Source: JADGNZ01 sp963715895 (GTDB lineage: Bacteria > Acidobacteriota > Thermoanaerobaculia > Gp7-AA8). Taken from it: a DNA stretch of 64,000 nt. Shown one piece after another: positions 33,088-42,208 of the stretch. Each line of letters opens with the position of its first letter. The first letter of the stretch is position 1. The notes below the pieces were generated by a model. The model was not told the origin of the DNA. It made no database searches and saw nothing but the letters and a program-made list of their open reading frames with translations. The translations under genes were made by a program, and so were the position numbers. The DNA lies in assembly GCA_963715895.1 (NCBI GenBank), contig OY970284.1:2108001-2172000 (forward strand), in the 5' to 3' direction.

Positions 33088-33564
33088 TCACCATGACCTC
33101 GCCTCCTGCCATTGGGGGTGGTGATCCGCGCAGGGCTGGAAGAGGATGTTGAAGCGCGTTGCATCGCGCTGGGCGTTTACGGTCTGAACGACGAACTTGC
33201 CGTCGCGCGGGCGGATGGCGAAGAATGAGTCGGGGCTGCTTCCGGCCATCAGAGTGCAGGCCGATGATGAGCCGTTGACGAAATTGACGACGAACGTGTT
33301 CTGGTCCGCGCTTGACATGACATGGATCAGGTTGTCCGCCTGGCTGACCCACTGCATCTCCCGATTGCCCGCCGGCGTGGTTCCCACCAATTTGAGGCTG
33401 TCCGGGAGGCCGTTGACGGTTTCCGTAAAGGGAATGTTCCAATCGGTTGGTCTCGACGTCAATCCGAGGACTTGTCTGCCGTTCTTGAGTCTGACGACAC
33501 TGAGGTAAAGAATGTCATGTACGAACTGCACGATGGCTCTCGGCGGAATGTTGAACATGGCCAT
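33088..33564 (-). CDS. Protein of unknown function
   Basis: A 158-aa protein starting at ATG33564 with AAGGAG upstream (33569-33574). No signal peptide or helices. It reads as a beta-rich domain (QFVHDILYLSVVRLKNG, FVVNFVNGSSSACTL, FFAIRPRDGKFVVQTV). Not recognised. It lies downstream of the collagen-like gene on the same strand with a 76-bp gap and could be coexpressed. Confidence 0.55.
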   Translation of the reverse strand: MAMFNIPPRAIVQFVHDILYLSVVRLKNGRQVLGLTSRPTDWNIPFTETVNGLPDSLKLVGTTPAGNREMQWVSQADNLIHVMSSADQNTFVVNFVNGSSSACTLMAGSSPDSFFAIRPRDGKFVVQTVNAQRDATRFNILFQPCADHHPQWQEARSW

Positions 33565-33640
33565 GATCTCCTTGTAAGACCTATGAAAGCGGCCCGCGGC
33601 GGGATACGCCGCGGGCCGCGTTTCGTCGCGCCCTCTCTCG

Positions 33641-35185
33641 CTACTGCGCGATGTTGAAGACGGCGTACTGGAAGCACTTGTTCGGGCTGCCGGTTGTCTG
33701 GAAGAACCCATTACCCTGGCCAGTGATCGCCAGAGCGTTTCCATTGGAGCCGGCGTCGGTGTAGTTGAGAATCACAACACTGAACGGGGTCACGGAAGCG
33801 TCATACACGGTGACTTGACTGTTGGCGTTATTGCCCGGCGGATAGCAGCCGTATCCTTTGGTCGCTGTCAGGCCAACACCCGGGTCGCCCCTGTCGCCTT
33901 TCGGACCGGCAGGTCCCGCCGGACCGGCAGGTCCCGCTGGACCCATCGGGCCGCCGCTTGGCCCCTGCAGCCCGGTATCGCCCTTTGGGCCGGCGGGTCC
34001 CACGGAACCGTCATGACCCATTGGGCCGATTGCACCCTGCGGTCCGGTATCGCCCTTCGCGCCGGCAGGTCCCACTGGACCTTCATGACCGATCGGGCCG
34101 CTTGCTCCCTGCGGTCCGGTATCGCCCTTCGCGCCAGTAGCTCCGATGTCGCCTTTAACGCCTTGGAGACCCTGATCGCCCTTCGCGCCAGTAGCTCCGA
34201 TGTCGCCTTTAACGCCTTGGAGACCTTGATCGCCCTTCGCGCCTGTGGCACCTGTGTAGCCTTTGACGCCCTGGAGCCCCTGATCGCCCTTCGCGCCGGT
34301 GGCTCCGGTATCGCCCTTAACGCCTGCGACGCCCTGATCGCCCTTCGCGCCGGTGTCGCCTTTAACGCCTGCGACACCCTGATCACCCTTTGCGCCAGTG
34401 AGGCCGGTATCGCCCTTAACGCCTGCGACGCCCTGATCGCCCTTCGCTCCGGTGGCGCCGGTGTCGCCTTTAATGCCTGCGACACCCTGATCCCCCTTTG
34501 CTCCGGTAGTGCCAGTGTCGCCTTTAACGCCTGCGACACCCTGATCCCCTTTATCGCCTTTTGCGCCCGCGGGCGCCGGGTCGGGCAGCAGGTATCCCAG
34601 GACGTCGATGGTCACGTCCGCGCCGGCGTTCCATGTCTGGACGCCGAAAGTGCCGTCAGTACCGAAAAGGACGCCGGCTTCGAACATCAGCACTTCGCCC
34701 TTTCTGAACTTGAACACGGTCGTGGCATTCGGGCCGGCCGGTTGTGACGAATCGATGTGAACCTCGCCGTCGCCATCGCCGGGCGTCACGGTGAAACGGC
34801 CGACGATGCCGATGGCCTCCATCGGAATTGCTTCCGAGCAGGGATCGACGAACACCGGGGTCTCGAGCACACCGCGGCTCCCATAAAAACGCGATTCATT
34901 GGGGCGATACGATGTCCCGCCCCACGGCGTGTCATAACGGTCGGCGGACAGCGTCGACGACAGGCGGCAGGGTGCGATTTCCTGGAACACCGTCGGCTGG
35001 ACGCCTTTTTGCCACGTGTGGTCGATTGGGTTGATGAGTGACATCCGTACCTGCATGCCGTAGGCCGTGAACGGCTCATGCGGCTTTGTGTACTTGTCCG
35101 CCTGTTCGGCGCGGACGGACACGGTGGACAGCAGAACGGCGACAGTTGCGAATGTGGATAGGAAACGTTTTCCAGTGGTAGTCAT
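33641..35185 (-). CDS. Secreted collagen-like protein
   Basis: A 514-aa exported protein starting at ATG35185 (signal MTTTGKRFLSTFATVAVLL...VRA). Residues about 25-200 are a globular N-terminal domain. Then come about 75 Gly-X-Y triplets (about 200-425), built from an 18-residue unit (GAKGDQGVAGVKGDTG-like, 54 bp) repeated many times and ending in GPAGPAG. A C-terminal domain of about 70 residues may start trimerisation. Typical of bacterial collagen-like surface proteins. The frame is open far upstream (to 36130), but that part overlaps the divergent sigma gene and is not real. Divergent from the sigma-factor operon. Confidence 0.8.
   Translation of the reverse strand: MTTTGKRFLSTFATVAVLLSTVSVRAEQADKYTKPHEPFTAYGMQVRMSLINPIDHTWQKGVQPTVFQEIAPCRLSSTLSADRYDTPWGGTSYRPNESRFYGSRGVLETPVFVDPCSEAIPMEAIGIVGRFTVTPGDGDGEVHIDSSQPAGPNATTVFKFRKGEVLMFEAGVLFGTDGTFGVQTWNAGADVTIDVLGYLLPDPAPAGAKGDKGDQGVAGVKGDTGTTGAKGDQGVAGIKGDTGATGAKGDQGVAGVKGDTGLTGAKGDQGVAGVKGDTGAKGDQGVAGVKGDTGATGAKGDQGLQGVKGYTGATGAKGDQGLQGVKGDIGATGAKGDQGLQGVKGDIGATGAKGDTGPQGASGPIGHEGPVGPAGAKGDTGPQGAIGPMGHDGSVGPAGPKGDTGLQGPSGGPMGPAGPAGPAGPAGPKGDRGDPGVGLTATKGYGCYPPGNNANSQVTVYDASVTPFSVVILNYTDAGSNGNALAITGQGNGFFQTTGSPNKCFQYAVFNIAQ
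33876..34566. repeat. 54-bp tandem repeats coding for collagen triplets
   Basis: Units of 54 bp (CCCTGATCGCCCTTCGCGCC on the plus strand) and shorter 27-bp variants, nearly identical between copies. Such DNA is prone to slippage, so copy number will vary between strains. Confidence 0.8.
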
Positions 35186-35377
35186 GATGGCCCTCTCTTT
35201 CTCTGCACAACATTTGTTTCGTGCGCTGCCGGCTTTGCGATTCGAAGAGGGGGTGCGACGGGCCAAAGTGTTTTTCCGTGCTTCCTGATAATTTTCCGGT
35301 ATCCTGATTCCATCCCAAACTCTGCCGAGGAGCTGTTTCGAGCGAATCTCGCGCTCGTAGAGCGTGTCATTGGAGGC

Positions 35378-36157
35378 GTGTGCCGCCGCGCGGGTCTTCA
35401 TGGTGCCGATGCCGAGGACTTCGGCTCGACGGTGAAGCTGGCCCTGATCGAGAACGACTACGCGATCCTGCGCGGCTACGAAGGGCGGGCGCCGCTCGGC
35501 GCGTTTCTCACGGTGGTCGTGCAGCGGATGTTGTCGCGCGAATGGATTCGTCTCCGGGGGCGCTGGCATCCGTCGGCGGAAGCAGAGCGGAGCGGCGCGT
35601 CGGCGGTGCTGCTCGAGAAATTGATGGTGCGCGACGGGCGCTCTCTCGACGAAGCGGTGGCCATCGTTCGGAACGTCGATCCATCGCTGGACGTGAAACG
35701 CGCGCGCTCCCTCGCCGAGGGCCTGCCCCTCCGCTTCGCGCGCCCGCGGCTGGTCCCGCTGCCGGACGACGGGCATGAATTCGTTGCGCCGGACGCCGCT
35801 GATTCCCGCGCGAACGAAGCCGATGCGCGGAAAATCTCCGCGCGCGCCGCGAAGATTGTGCGGGAGACGATGGCCACGCTCCCGCTCCAGGATCGGATGC
35901 TGATCCGCTTTCATTTCGGTGCCCAGCTCAGCATCGTCGACGCGGCGCGCCTCCTCGGCGTACCGCAGCGCCCGCTGTATCGCCGGATCGAGGCGCTGCT
36001 GCGCCAGCTCCGCGAGGCGCTGGAGCGGGAAGGCCTCGGTGCGGCGGCCGTCGAGGAGCTGATCAGCGCCGGAGGATCGGAATCGTTCGATTTCGGCCTC
36101 CGAGACGGGAAAAACGGGTCGGGCCGTCACACCGATGATGTGGAGGCGTCAAGTTGA
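35378..36157 (+). CDS. ECF-like sigma-70 family factor
   Basis: A 259-aa (or longer) sigma factor. Region 2 shows DAEDFGSTVKLALIENDYAILRGYEGRAPLGAFLTVVVQRML; after a spacer, region 4 shows LPLQDRMLIRFHFGAQLSIVDAARLLGVPQRPLYRRIEALL. The spacer WHPSAEAERSGASAVLLEKLMVRDG is characteristic of a distinct ECF-like subgroup. GTG35378 is the first usual start codon, but the frame stays open upstream and encodes plausible region-2 sequence (EELFRANLALVERVIGG), so the true start may be a rare codon or be hidden by an indel near 35290-35335. Its stop overlaps the TTG start of the ZAS-TPR-CHAT gene. Confidence 0.8.
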   Translation: MCRRAGLHGADAEDFGSTVKLALIENDYAILRGYEGRAPLGAFLTVVVQRMLSREWIRLRGRWHPSAEAERSGASAVLLEKLMVRDGRSLDEAVAIVRNVDPSLDVKRARSLAEGLPLRFARPRLVPLPDDGHEFVAPDAADSRANEADARKISARAAKIVRETMATLPLQDRMLIRFHFGAQLSIVDAARLLGVPQRPLYRRIEALLRQLREALEREGLGAAAVEELISAGGSESFDFGLRDGKNGSGRHTDDVEASS

Positions 36158-39100
36158 GCCGTTTACCGAGTACGCAATGCCCGACCGACGAGACCCTGGC
36201 GCTTTTCGCCATCGGCGAGATCGACGCTTCAACCCGGAACGAGGTGCTGGCGCACCTTGAAACCTGCAGCGACTGCATGGCCGCTGTTCTCTCCGCGAAC
36301 GCGCATCTCGAGGAAGAGCGGAGCGCTCGACACCGGTGGCGCGACTCGCGTTGGTGGATGGCTGTCGCGGCGGCGGTGCTCATCGCGGTCATCGCCTTCC
36401 CTCTGCTTCGGCGCCGGGATGACGCGATGTCCAGGCTGGTGACCCTTGCGCCGTCGTCGGCGCGTATCGTTGAACCGCGCCTCTCCGGCGGATTCGCGTG
36501 GGCTCCGTATCGCGGACCGATGCGCTCGACGGACTCCGAGGCGGATGCCGGCCGGCTGAAGCTCGGCGGGGCCGCGGGCGACGCCATCGAGCGCGCGCAG
36601 CGCGACGGTTCGGAACAGGCACAGCACGCGGCGGGCATCGCCCTGGTACTGGTCGATCAACCCGCGCAGGCCGTCGATCGCCTGGGCATCGTCGCAGCGC
36701 AGTCGCCGAATGACGTTCATGTCTGGAGTGACCTTGCCGCGGCTCGTTACGCCGCCTCTGTGGAGCTGCAGCGGCCGTCGCTCCTCCCCGAGGCGCTGGC
36801 CGCCGCCGATCGCGCCTTACGCATCGATCCGAAGTCGGCCGAGGCGCTCTTCAATCGCGCCCTGATCCTCGAGCACCTGGGGCTGACGGGCGAGGCGCGC
36901 AAGGGTTGGCTTCGCTATCTCGAAGCCGATTCCAGCTCGTCCTGGGCGACCGAAGCGCGGGCACATCTGGGCGAGCTGCCCGCGACGACGCGCTCGTCAG
37001 GTTTCGACCGTGACCGGCCGTTGCTCGAGAACGCCGCGGCGGCCGGCGATCGACGACGGCTGCGCGAGCTTGTCGATCGTTACCGGCAGCAGGCGCGCAC
37101 CTACGCCGAGGGGGAGTACCTCGGTCATTGGGGAGAAGCGGTCCGGAATAACGATCCGATCGCGTCGGCGCGCTGGCTGACCATGGCCCGGGAGATCGGC
37201 GAGGCGATTCATCAGCTATCCGGCGAGTCGTTGCTTGGTGACGCCGTGGCGTCGATCGATTCGGCCTCGCCTGCGGCGCGCGCCGCCATCGCCGAGGGTC
37301 ACGTGCTCTATCGGGAGGGGCGGATCGCGCACAGCCGGCAGGCTCCCGCGCTCGCCGAGCGCGATCTCCGTCTCGCCGCGGCCCGTTTCGATGAAGGGGG
37401 AAGCCCGATGGCGCTCCTGGCGCGGTACTACGCGGCGAGCGCGCGGCTGGCACAGAACGACATTGCCGGTGCGCGCCTCGAGCTCGAGCACGCTGTCGGC
37501 GATGCGGATGCGAGGCCGCAGTACCTGGCCCTCGGCGGAGCGGTGCGCTGGGAGCTGGCACGCGCGTACGTTCAGGCAGACGATTGGCAGGCTGCGCTGC
37601 CGGTTTTGAACAGCGGCGCGGCGCTGTTCGACCGCCTCGGCGAGCACACCTTCGAAGCGTTTCTGGACTCCATGGCCGCGGGAACGCTGGTCACGCTCGG
37701 GCGGCAGGACGAATCATGGAGTGCACGCATCCGGGCCTTCCATGCTCTCAGCGGCGAGGGAGATAACGATCTGCTCGCACGCAGCGTCGTAAGCTCAATG
37801 GACGCCGAGCTGCGCGCCGGCCGGCAGGAAGCCGCGCTCTCGCTCTCGGCGATCGCGCGCGCTGTCGAGGGCTCGACGTCGCGGCCCGTGCTCGTCGTCG
37901 ACACGCTCCTGCGGAAGGCCTTGCTCGAAGCAACGACAGGAAGGTCTGATGATGCGCGGACCACCGCCGCCGAGGCAGAGCGCCTCGCCCAGCAGATCCC
38001 TGACGTGACAATGCGTGCACGGACGCTGGCCGACATCGCCGTCGCCGCCGGCGCAGCACTCACAGAAACTGATCCGCGCCGTGCGACCGATGCTTTGAAC
38101 AGCGTGATCAATTTTTATCAGACGAGGGGATTTCGCGACGCGCTCCCCGCGCCGCTGCTGCTCCGTGCGCGTTGTGCGCTCCGGGTTCACGATACGGCGG
38201 CGGCGAGGCGCGATCTCGACGAAGGGATTGCGATTGTGGAGCAACGGCGTGGCGCGCCCGCCGAGGGACTGCCTGCCACCGGTGTGCTGGCCGCGGAACG
38301 GTCGCTTTTCCAGGAGTCCATTCGTCTTGCGCTGGACGAGCAGAATCCCTCTGCGGCATTCGCATACGCGGAGCGGTCGCGCGGGGGAGCGATCTCTCTG
38401 GCGGAGATGCAGCGTCGCCTGCAGGCGAGCAACCTGATCGTGCTCGAGATCGTCGTCCTTCCGCGGGAGCTCGTGACGATCGCTGTGACGAGCCGGAACG
38501 TCGCCGTTGGACGGACCGCGGTCGCCGAAGAGCAAGTGAAGACGCTCGCGCGGGACTCATTGGGTGACAACGCCATGCCGGCGTTGACGGCGCTCTACGA
38601 GGCGATCATTCGTCCCGTCGATTCCGCGGCCGGCAGTGCTGGCAGGCTGATCATCATTGCCGATCCCCTTCTGGAAGGTGTTCCGTTCGCCGCATTGTTC
38701 GACAGCGGCTCGCGGCGCTATCTCGTCGAACGGACGGCGGTCGCCGTGGCGTCGAGCGCGGCATCACTCATCCGCGACGACCGGCCGCGCCGCGCGTCAT
38801 CCGTGATCGCCGTCGGTTTGCCCTCCGGTACGGACGCGTTGACAAAAGCGCTGCCGGAGAGCGAGCGCGAAGTGCAGGACATCGCCCATCTTTATGCGCA
38901 TGCGGCCAGCATCGCGCCGGCCGATGCGACATGGGCGGCGTTCACGCGCGCGGCGTCGAATGCCGCGGACGTGGTCCACATCGCCGGGCACACGGAGCGC
39001 CAGCAGGGGGCCGGCGACGCAGCGCTGCTGTTCGCGGGCGCGCCGGGGGAACCTGTCCAGCGCATTTCATGGAGGAGCATCGGCGCCGCTCCGCACATCC

Positions 39101-39441
39101 ATGCGGAGGTAGTGATCCTCGCGGCTTGCGAGACATTGCGCCGGCCGGCCTCGGCTGATACGCGCGCGTTGACGCTGGCCGAGGCATTTGTCGCTGCCGG
39201 CGCGCGGAATGTCGCCGGTACGCTCGTGCCGATTGCCGATCACGACGCCTGGGAGCTTTTCCGGGCTCTGCATCAATACCTCACATCGGGCGACGACGCC
39301 GTCGACGCTCTCCGCCACGTTCAACTCGACTCGCTCCGCGGGGAGAGGCCTCACGGCTTCCCGGCATGGGCCGGCCTGGCGGTGCTCACGACCCGGATCC
39401 CTTTACCGCAAACAGGAAGGAGAGACTATGGACAGACATGA
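36154..39441 (+). CDS. Anti-sigma (ZAS) - TM - TPR - CHAT protease
   Basis: A 1095-aa multidomain protein. Residues 9-41 carry a zinc-binding anti-sigma motif (C9, H34xxxC38xxC41). A membrane helix is at about 68-88. Residues about 130-720 are TPR-type helical repeats (AAADRALRIDPKSAEALFNRALILEHLG is the clearest). The C-terminus (about 760-1085) is a CHAT caspase-like peptidase with the dyad in VVHIAGH (His942/His946) and LAACETL (Cys992), plus a downstream AGTLVPIAD segment. Starts at TTG36154 with GGAGG at 36142-36146, overlapping the sigma stop. The expected role: hold the sigma factor at the membrane, sense a signal through TPRs and act by proteolysis. The fusion logic is inference. Confidence 0.85.
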   Translation: MSRLPSTQCPTDETLALFAIGEIDASTRNEVLAHLETCSDCMAAVLSANAHLEEERSARHRWRDSRWWMAVAAAVLIAVIAFPLLRRRDDAMSRLVTLAPSSARIVEPRLSGGFAWAPYRGPMRSTDSEADAGRLKLGGAAGDAIERAQRDGSEQAQHAAGIALVLVDQPAQAVDRLGIVAAQSPNDVHVWSDLAAARYAASVELQRPSLLPEALAAADRALRIDPKSAEALFNRALILEHLGLTGEARKGWLRYLEADSSSSWATEARAHLGELPATTRSSGFDRDRPLLENAAAAGDRRRLRELVDRYRQQARTYAEGEYLGHWGEAVRNNDPIASARWLTMAREIGEAIHQLSGESLLGDAVASIDSASPAARAAIAEGHVLYREGRIAHSRQAPALAERDLRLAAARFDEGGSPMALLARYYAASARLAQNDIAGARLELEHAVGDADARPQYLALGGAVRWELARAYVQADDWQAALPVLNSGAALFDRLGEHTFEAFLDSMAAGTLVTLGRQDESWSARIRAFHALSGEGDNDLLARSVVSSMDAELRAGRQEAALSLSAIARAVEGSTSRPVLVVDTLLRKALLEATTGRSDDARTTAAEAERLAQQIPDVTMRARTLADIAVAAGAALTETDPRRATDALNSVINFYQTRGFRDALPAPLLLRARCALRVHDTAAARRDLDEGIAIVEQRRGAPAEGLPATGVLAAERSLFQESIRLALDEQNPSAAFAYAERSRGGAISLAEMQRRLQASNLIVLEIVVLPRELVTIAVTSRNVAVGRTAVAEEQVKTLARDSLGDNAMPALTALYEAIIRPVDSAAGSAGRLIIIADPLLEGVPFAALFDSGSRRYLVERTAVAVASSAASLIRDDRPRRASSVIAVGLPSGTDALTKALPESEREVQDIAHLYAHAASIAPADATWAAFTRAASNAADVVHIAGHTERQQGAGDAALLFAGAPGEPVQRISWRSIGAAPHIHAEVVILAACETLRRPASADTRALTLAEAFVAAGARNVAGTLVPIADHDAWELFRALHQYLTSGDDAVDALRHVQLDSLRGERPHGFPAWAGLAVLTTRIPLPQTGRRDYGQT

Positions 39442-40288
39442 GCTCACGATCACGTTTCGAGGCATCTGCGCGCATTTCCGCGATACGGTACCTGGCGTCC
39501 CGCATCGGGTGGTCCTGCCTGACGCGACGAACTGGCATCCAGGCGCGTTCGTGGCGCCCGACGTTCCGCAGCCCGCGCAATATGTGCTCCCGCCGCACTT
39601 CGCCTACGTCTATGCGCCCGAGGATGACACGGGGATCAACGCCCCCGGTATCATCGATGGCGGGTGGATCATCGCTGGTGTGCGCCTCGAGGTTGCCAAC
39701 GCGATCGATCCGTCTCTCACGTATTCCGATTCCAATCAGGCGCTTGGCGTCGCTGAGGTGCCGCACCTGCCGAATTACGTCCGGCAATTCAGATACTCGG
39801 ATAGCGTGGTGCTCGGTGGCCGTGCCATGTGCTACTTCGATGTGTTCCGCGGCACGGTCAGCAGCCAACTCGACGGTGAGGCGTTGTACACCGTCATCAC
39901 GATGACGACGATCGGACTGCCGAGGCTGCAGATTACGCCGCTTGCGGCGTATAACAACTCCCAGAAGAACCAGTCTGAAGTCCATTTCACCGACGTGCAC
40001 GTCGGTTCCACTCTTATCGTGGGCAACTCGGCTGTGAGTGGTAGTGACTCGCAATTCGATTTTCTGTGGCACCTGCTCACGGACCAGGCGGGTATCCCGC
40101 TGGACCTACCGCGGCCACCTCACGGTTATGACACCACCGCGCAGGTATCTTCGCTCGATCAGAGGGCCACAGTGGACCAATTCGCGAAGGTGCTCAATCA
40201 GACAAACTCCGGTGTGCCCAACATCCCGCCATCAGATGTCGCAGATTTCGAAACGGGCGCCTCGTGCTCGAATTCGCAGTATCCCTGA
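39428..40288 (+). CDS. Unknown protein coupled to the CHAT protease gene
   Basis: A 286-aa protein starting at ATG39428 (AGGAAGGAGA upstream) and overlapping the CHAT gene by 14 nt. No signal peptide, helices or known domain; the sequence is mainly beta-prone with an acidic, Asn/Ser-rich C-terminus (SNSQYP). Tight coupling to a CHAT protease makes it a candidate substrate or effector, by analogy with Csx30 beside TPR-CHAT in type III-E systems. That is inference only. Not similar to a family I can name. Confidence 0.65.
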   Translation: MDRHELTITFRGICAHFRDTVPGVPHRVVLPDATNWHPGAFVAPDVPQPAQYVLPPHFAYVYAPEDDTGINAPGIIDGGWIIAGVRLEVANAIDPSLTYSDSNQALGVAEVPHLPNYVRQFRYSDSVVLGGRAMCYFDVFRGTVSSQLDGEALYTVITMTTIGLPRLQITPLAAYNNSQKNQSEVHFTDVHVGSTLIVGNSAVSGSDSQFDFLWHLLTDQAGIPLDLPRPPHGYDTTAQVSSLDQRATVDQFAKVLNQTNSGVPNIPPSDVADFETGASCSNSQYP

Positions 40289-40303
40289 GGGGTGACTTGG
40301 TGA

Positions 40304-42160
40304 TCACGGGTGCGTCGCCGGCCGCCGCCGCGACGGCGGCGGGGGAGGGGGCGCGGCGGTCTGCGGTCCGAAGACGCGGATGCTGTAGCGGTCGGCCACC
40401 ACGACCTTGCCGTTAGCCGTGGCCATCTGCTGCGGGACGATGACGTGCATGGTCGTCGTATCGAGGAATGGGTTGCCGAGATCGGTGATGTCCATCCGCG
40501 TCAGCGTTCCGGGGCTGCCGATCAGGATGGAGTCGCCGAACGCGGCGAGCGGGCCTGGCGGCGGCATGGAGATCGAGCCGGTCTCGATCGGGTTGCCGGG
40601 ATCGGCCAGGGTGAAGACGAGCAGGTTGTCGCTACGGACGATGAGGGCATCGGAATGGTTGCCCGTCGCCGGTACGAAGGCCATATCGAGCGCGGTGACC
40701 CCAATGTCCTCGAGGTGGATTCCTACGGTCGGCGCGGGATAATTGAAGACTCCGAAGATCGCGCCGAGGCTGACGTAGGCCCAGTGGCCGCCATTGGCGA
40801 CGACGTTGATGGGATGAATCTTGAAGGAGTTGACGATGGCCGGCTCCGGATAGTCGACAAAGTCGACGAGGTGAAGGCCGGTGAACGAGTTGCCCTCGAG
40901 GATTCCGGTGGCGACGAAATCGGCGTAGCTCGGACTGTGGCCGAGCGAGTGGAATGTCTTCACCACCTTCGGGCGGTAGGGATCCGAGACATCGATGAGC
41001 TGTACATCGCCGGTGCCGTAGAGAATGGCCTGCGTCCCCATGCTCTTGACGTGGGGTTGATAGCCGTCGATCTGCAGCGATGCGATCTCGCGCGGCGACG
41101 CGGTGGTCGAAACGTCGAGCACGCGGAAGAACGGCGGATCGCTGACGAAGGCGAGCGTTCCGTTCGTGGCCACGCCGGCCAATGCTCCATTCGCATCCGC
41201 AACCTCGGCGACCAGGCTCGGCGTGGCGGGGTTGGCGACGTTGAAGACGCGGAGCGGCTTTCCGCTGTCGGAGATGTCGTTGACGAAGCCGGTGAAGGTC
41301 GGACCGGAGACGAAGAGCCGGTCGCCGGAGGCGGCCATGGCCTGGGCGGGCTCGGTCATCGTGCCGACTTCCACCGGCGTGACGGCCGAGGCATCGACGA
41401 TGTGGATGCGGTTGGGCGGCTCCTCGGCGAATACGCGCGTGCCGGCGACGGCGATGTTCTGCAGGTTGAGGGTGCCGGCCAGCGTGCGGCCGGTGATGAC
41501 CGGCCCCGCGGGATTGCTGACGTCGATGACGGCAACGCCGTCACCTCCCGACGCGGAATAGAGGATGTTCCCGCTGATGGCGAGCGCGCGCGACGGCTCG
41601 GGGATGTAGTTGACGTCCAGCGAGGTGTTGCCGTCGATGCTCCTGATCCCGATATCGGCGATCGCCACGTAAAGAACGTCGCCCTTCCAGGCCATCGACC
41701 TGACCGTTCCCTTGATCGGATAGGCGCCGGTGTTGGGGAGGGTGCCGTCGGCGGCGGGGCGCCAGAATACGATGCCGCTCGAAGTACAGCCGGCCAGGAG
41801 CTTTCCGCTCCAGGCGATCATGGTCACGTCCGTGACCGGCGCATGCATGGTTTGAACGGCCGTCCCGTCGGTTTGGATCGTGTAGCGCTCGATGGCGCTT
41901 CGGGTCGAGACGACAAGGTCATTGCCGGAGATCGAGCCGTCGATGCTCTCGTCACTGGTCTCGGTGCGGGAAGCCCGTCGGACTGAGCTCGAGGCGCTGA
42001 CGTCGTAAACCGAGAATCCTTCTCCATCGACGTCGATGACGAAGTTCCCGTCGACCAGAAATCTCTGGCTGATACCGCGCAGTCCCCAGACGCCGGACTG
42101 GGCGACGAGGGCGATGGGAAAGAAAAGGAGAAGGATAGAGAGCCGAAGGGGTCGAGTCAT
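40304..42160 (-). CDS. Secreted LVIVD-repeat beta-propeller
   Basis: A 618-aa exported protein with a signal peptide (residues 1-20, ending VAQ). About ten LVIVD-type repeats follow, each with VxVIDVSNPAxPxxxGxxxL wording (for example VAVIDVSNPAGPVITG, LRVFNVANPATPSLVA, VQLIDVSDPYRPKVVK). A Pro-rich tail (APPPPPPSRRR) ends it. Such propellers are surface or periplasmic binding scaffolds. Convergent with the 39428 gene, 15 bp apart. Confidence 0.8.
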   Translation of the reverse strand: MTRPLRLSILLLFFPIALVAQSGVWGLRGISQRFLVDGNFVIDVDGEGFSVYDVSASSSVRRASRTETSDESIDGSISGNDLVVSTRSAIERYTIQTDGTAVQTMHAPVTDVTMIAWSGKLLAGCTSSGIVFWRPAADGTLPNTGAYPIKGTVRSMAWKGDVLYVAIADIGIRSIDGNTSLDVNYIPEPSRALAISGNILYSASGGDGVAVIDVSNPAGPVITGRTLAGTLNLQNIAVAGTRVFAEEPPNRIHIVDASAVTPVEVGTMTEPAQAMAASGDRLFVSGPTFTGFVNDISDSGKPLRVFNVANPATPSLVAEVADANGALAGVATNGTLAFVSDPPFFRVLDVSTTASPREIASLQIDGYQPHVKSMGTQAILYGTGDVQLIDVSDPYRPKVVKTFHSLGHSPSYADFVATGILEGNSFTGLHLVDFVDYPEPAIVNSFKIHPINVVANGGHWAYVSLGAIFGVFNYPAPTVGIHLEDIGVTALDMAFVPATGNHSDALIVRSDNLLVFTLADPGNPIETGSISMPPPGPLAAFGDSILIGSPGTLTRMDITDLGNPFLDTTTMHVIVPQQMATANGKVVVADRYSIRVFGPQTAAPPPPPPSRRRPATHP

Positions 42161-42208
42161 TGCGAACGCCAGTGCAAAGCGTATGCGCAGTGTATGCGTC
42201 GCGCGGTC

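Noticed and set aside
35186..36130. N-terminal extension of the collagen-like protein
   Set aside because: The frame overlaps the sigma gene in antisense; a clear signal peptide begins at ATG35185.
40310..41986. 558-codon open frame on the plus strand
   Set aside because: Antisense to the LVIVD propeller gene; the Arg/Gly/Asp-rich composition is typical of shadows.
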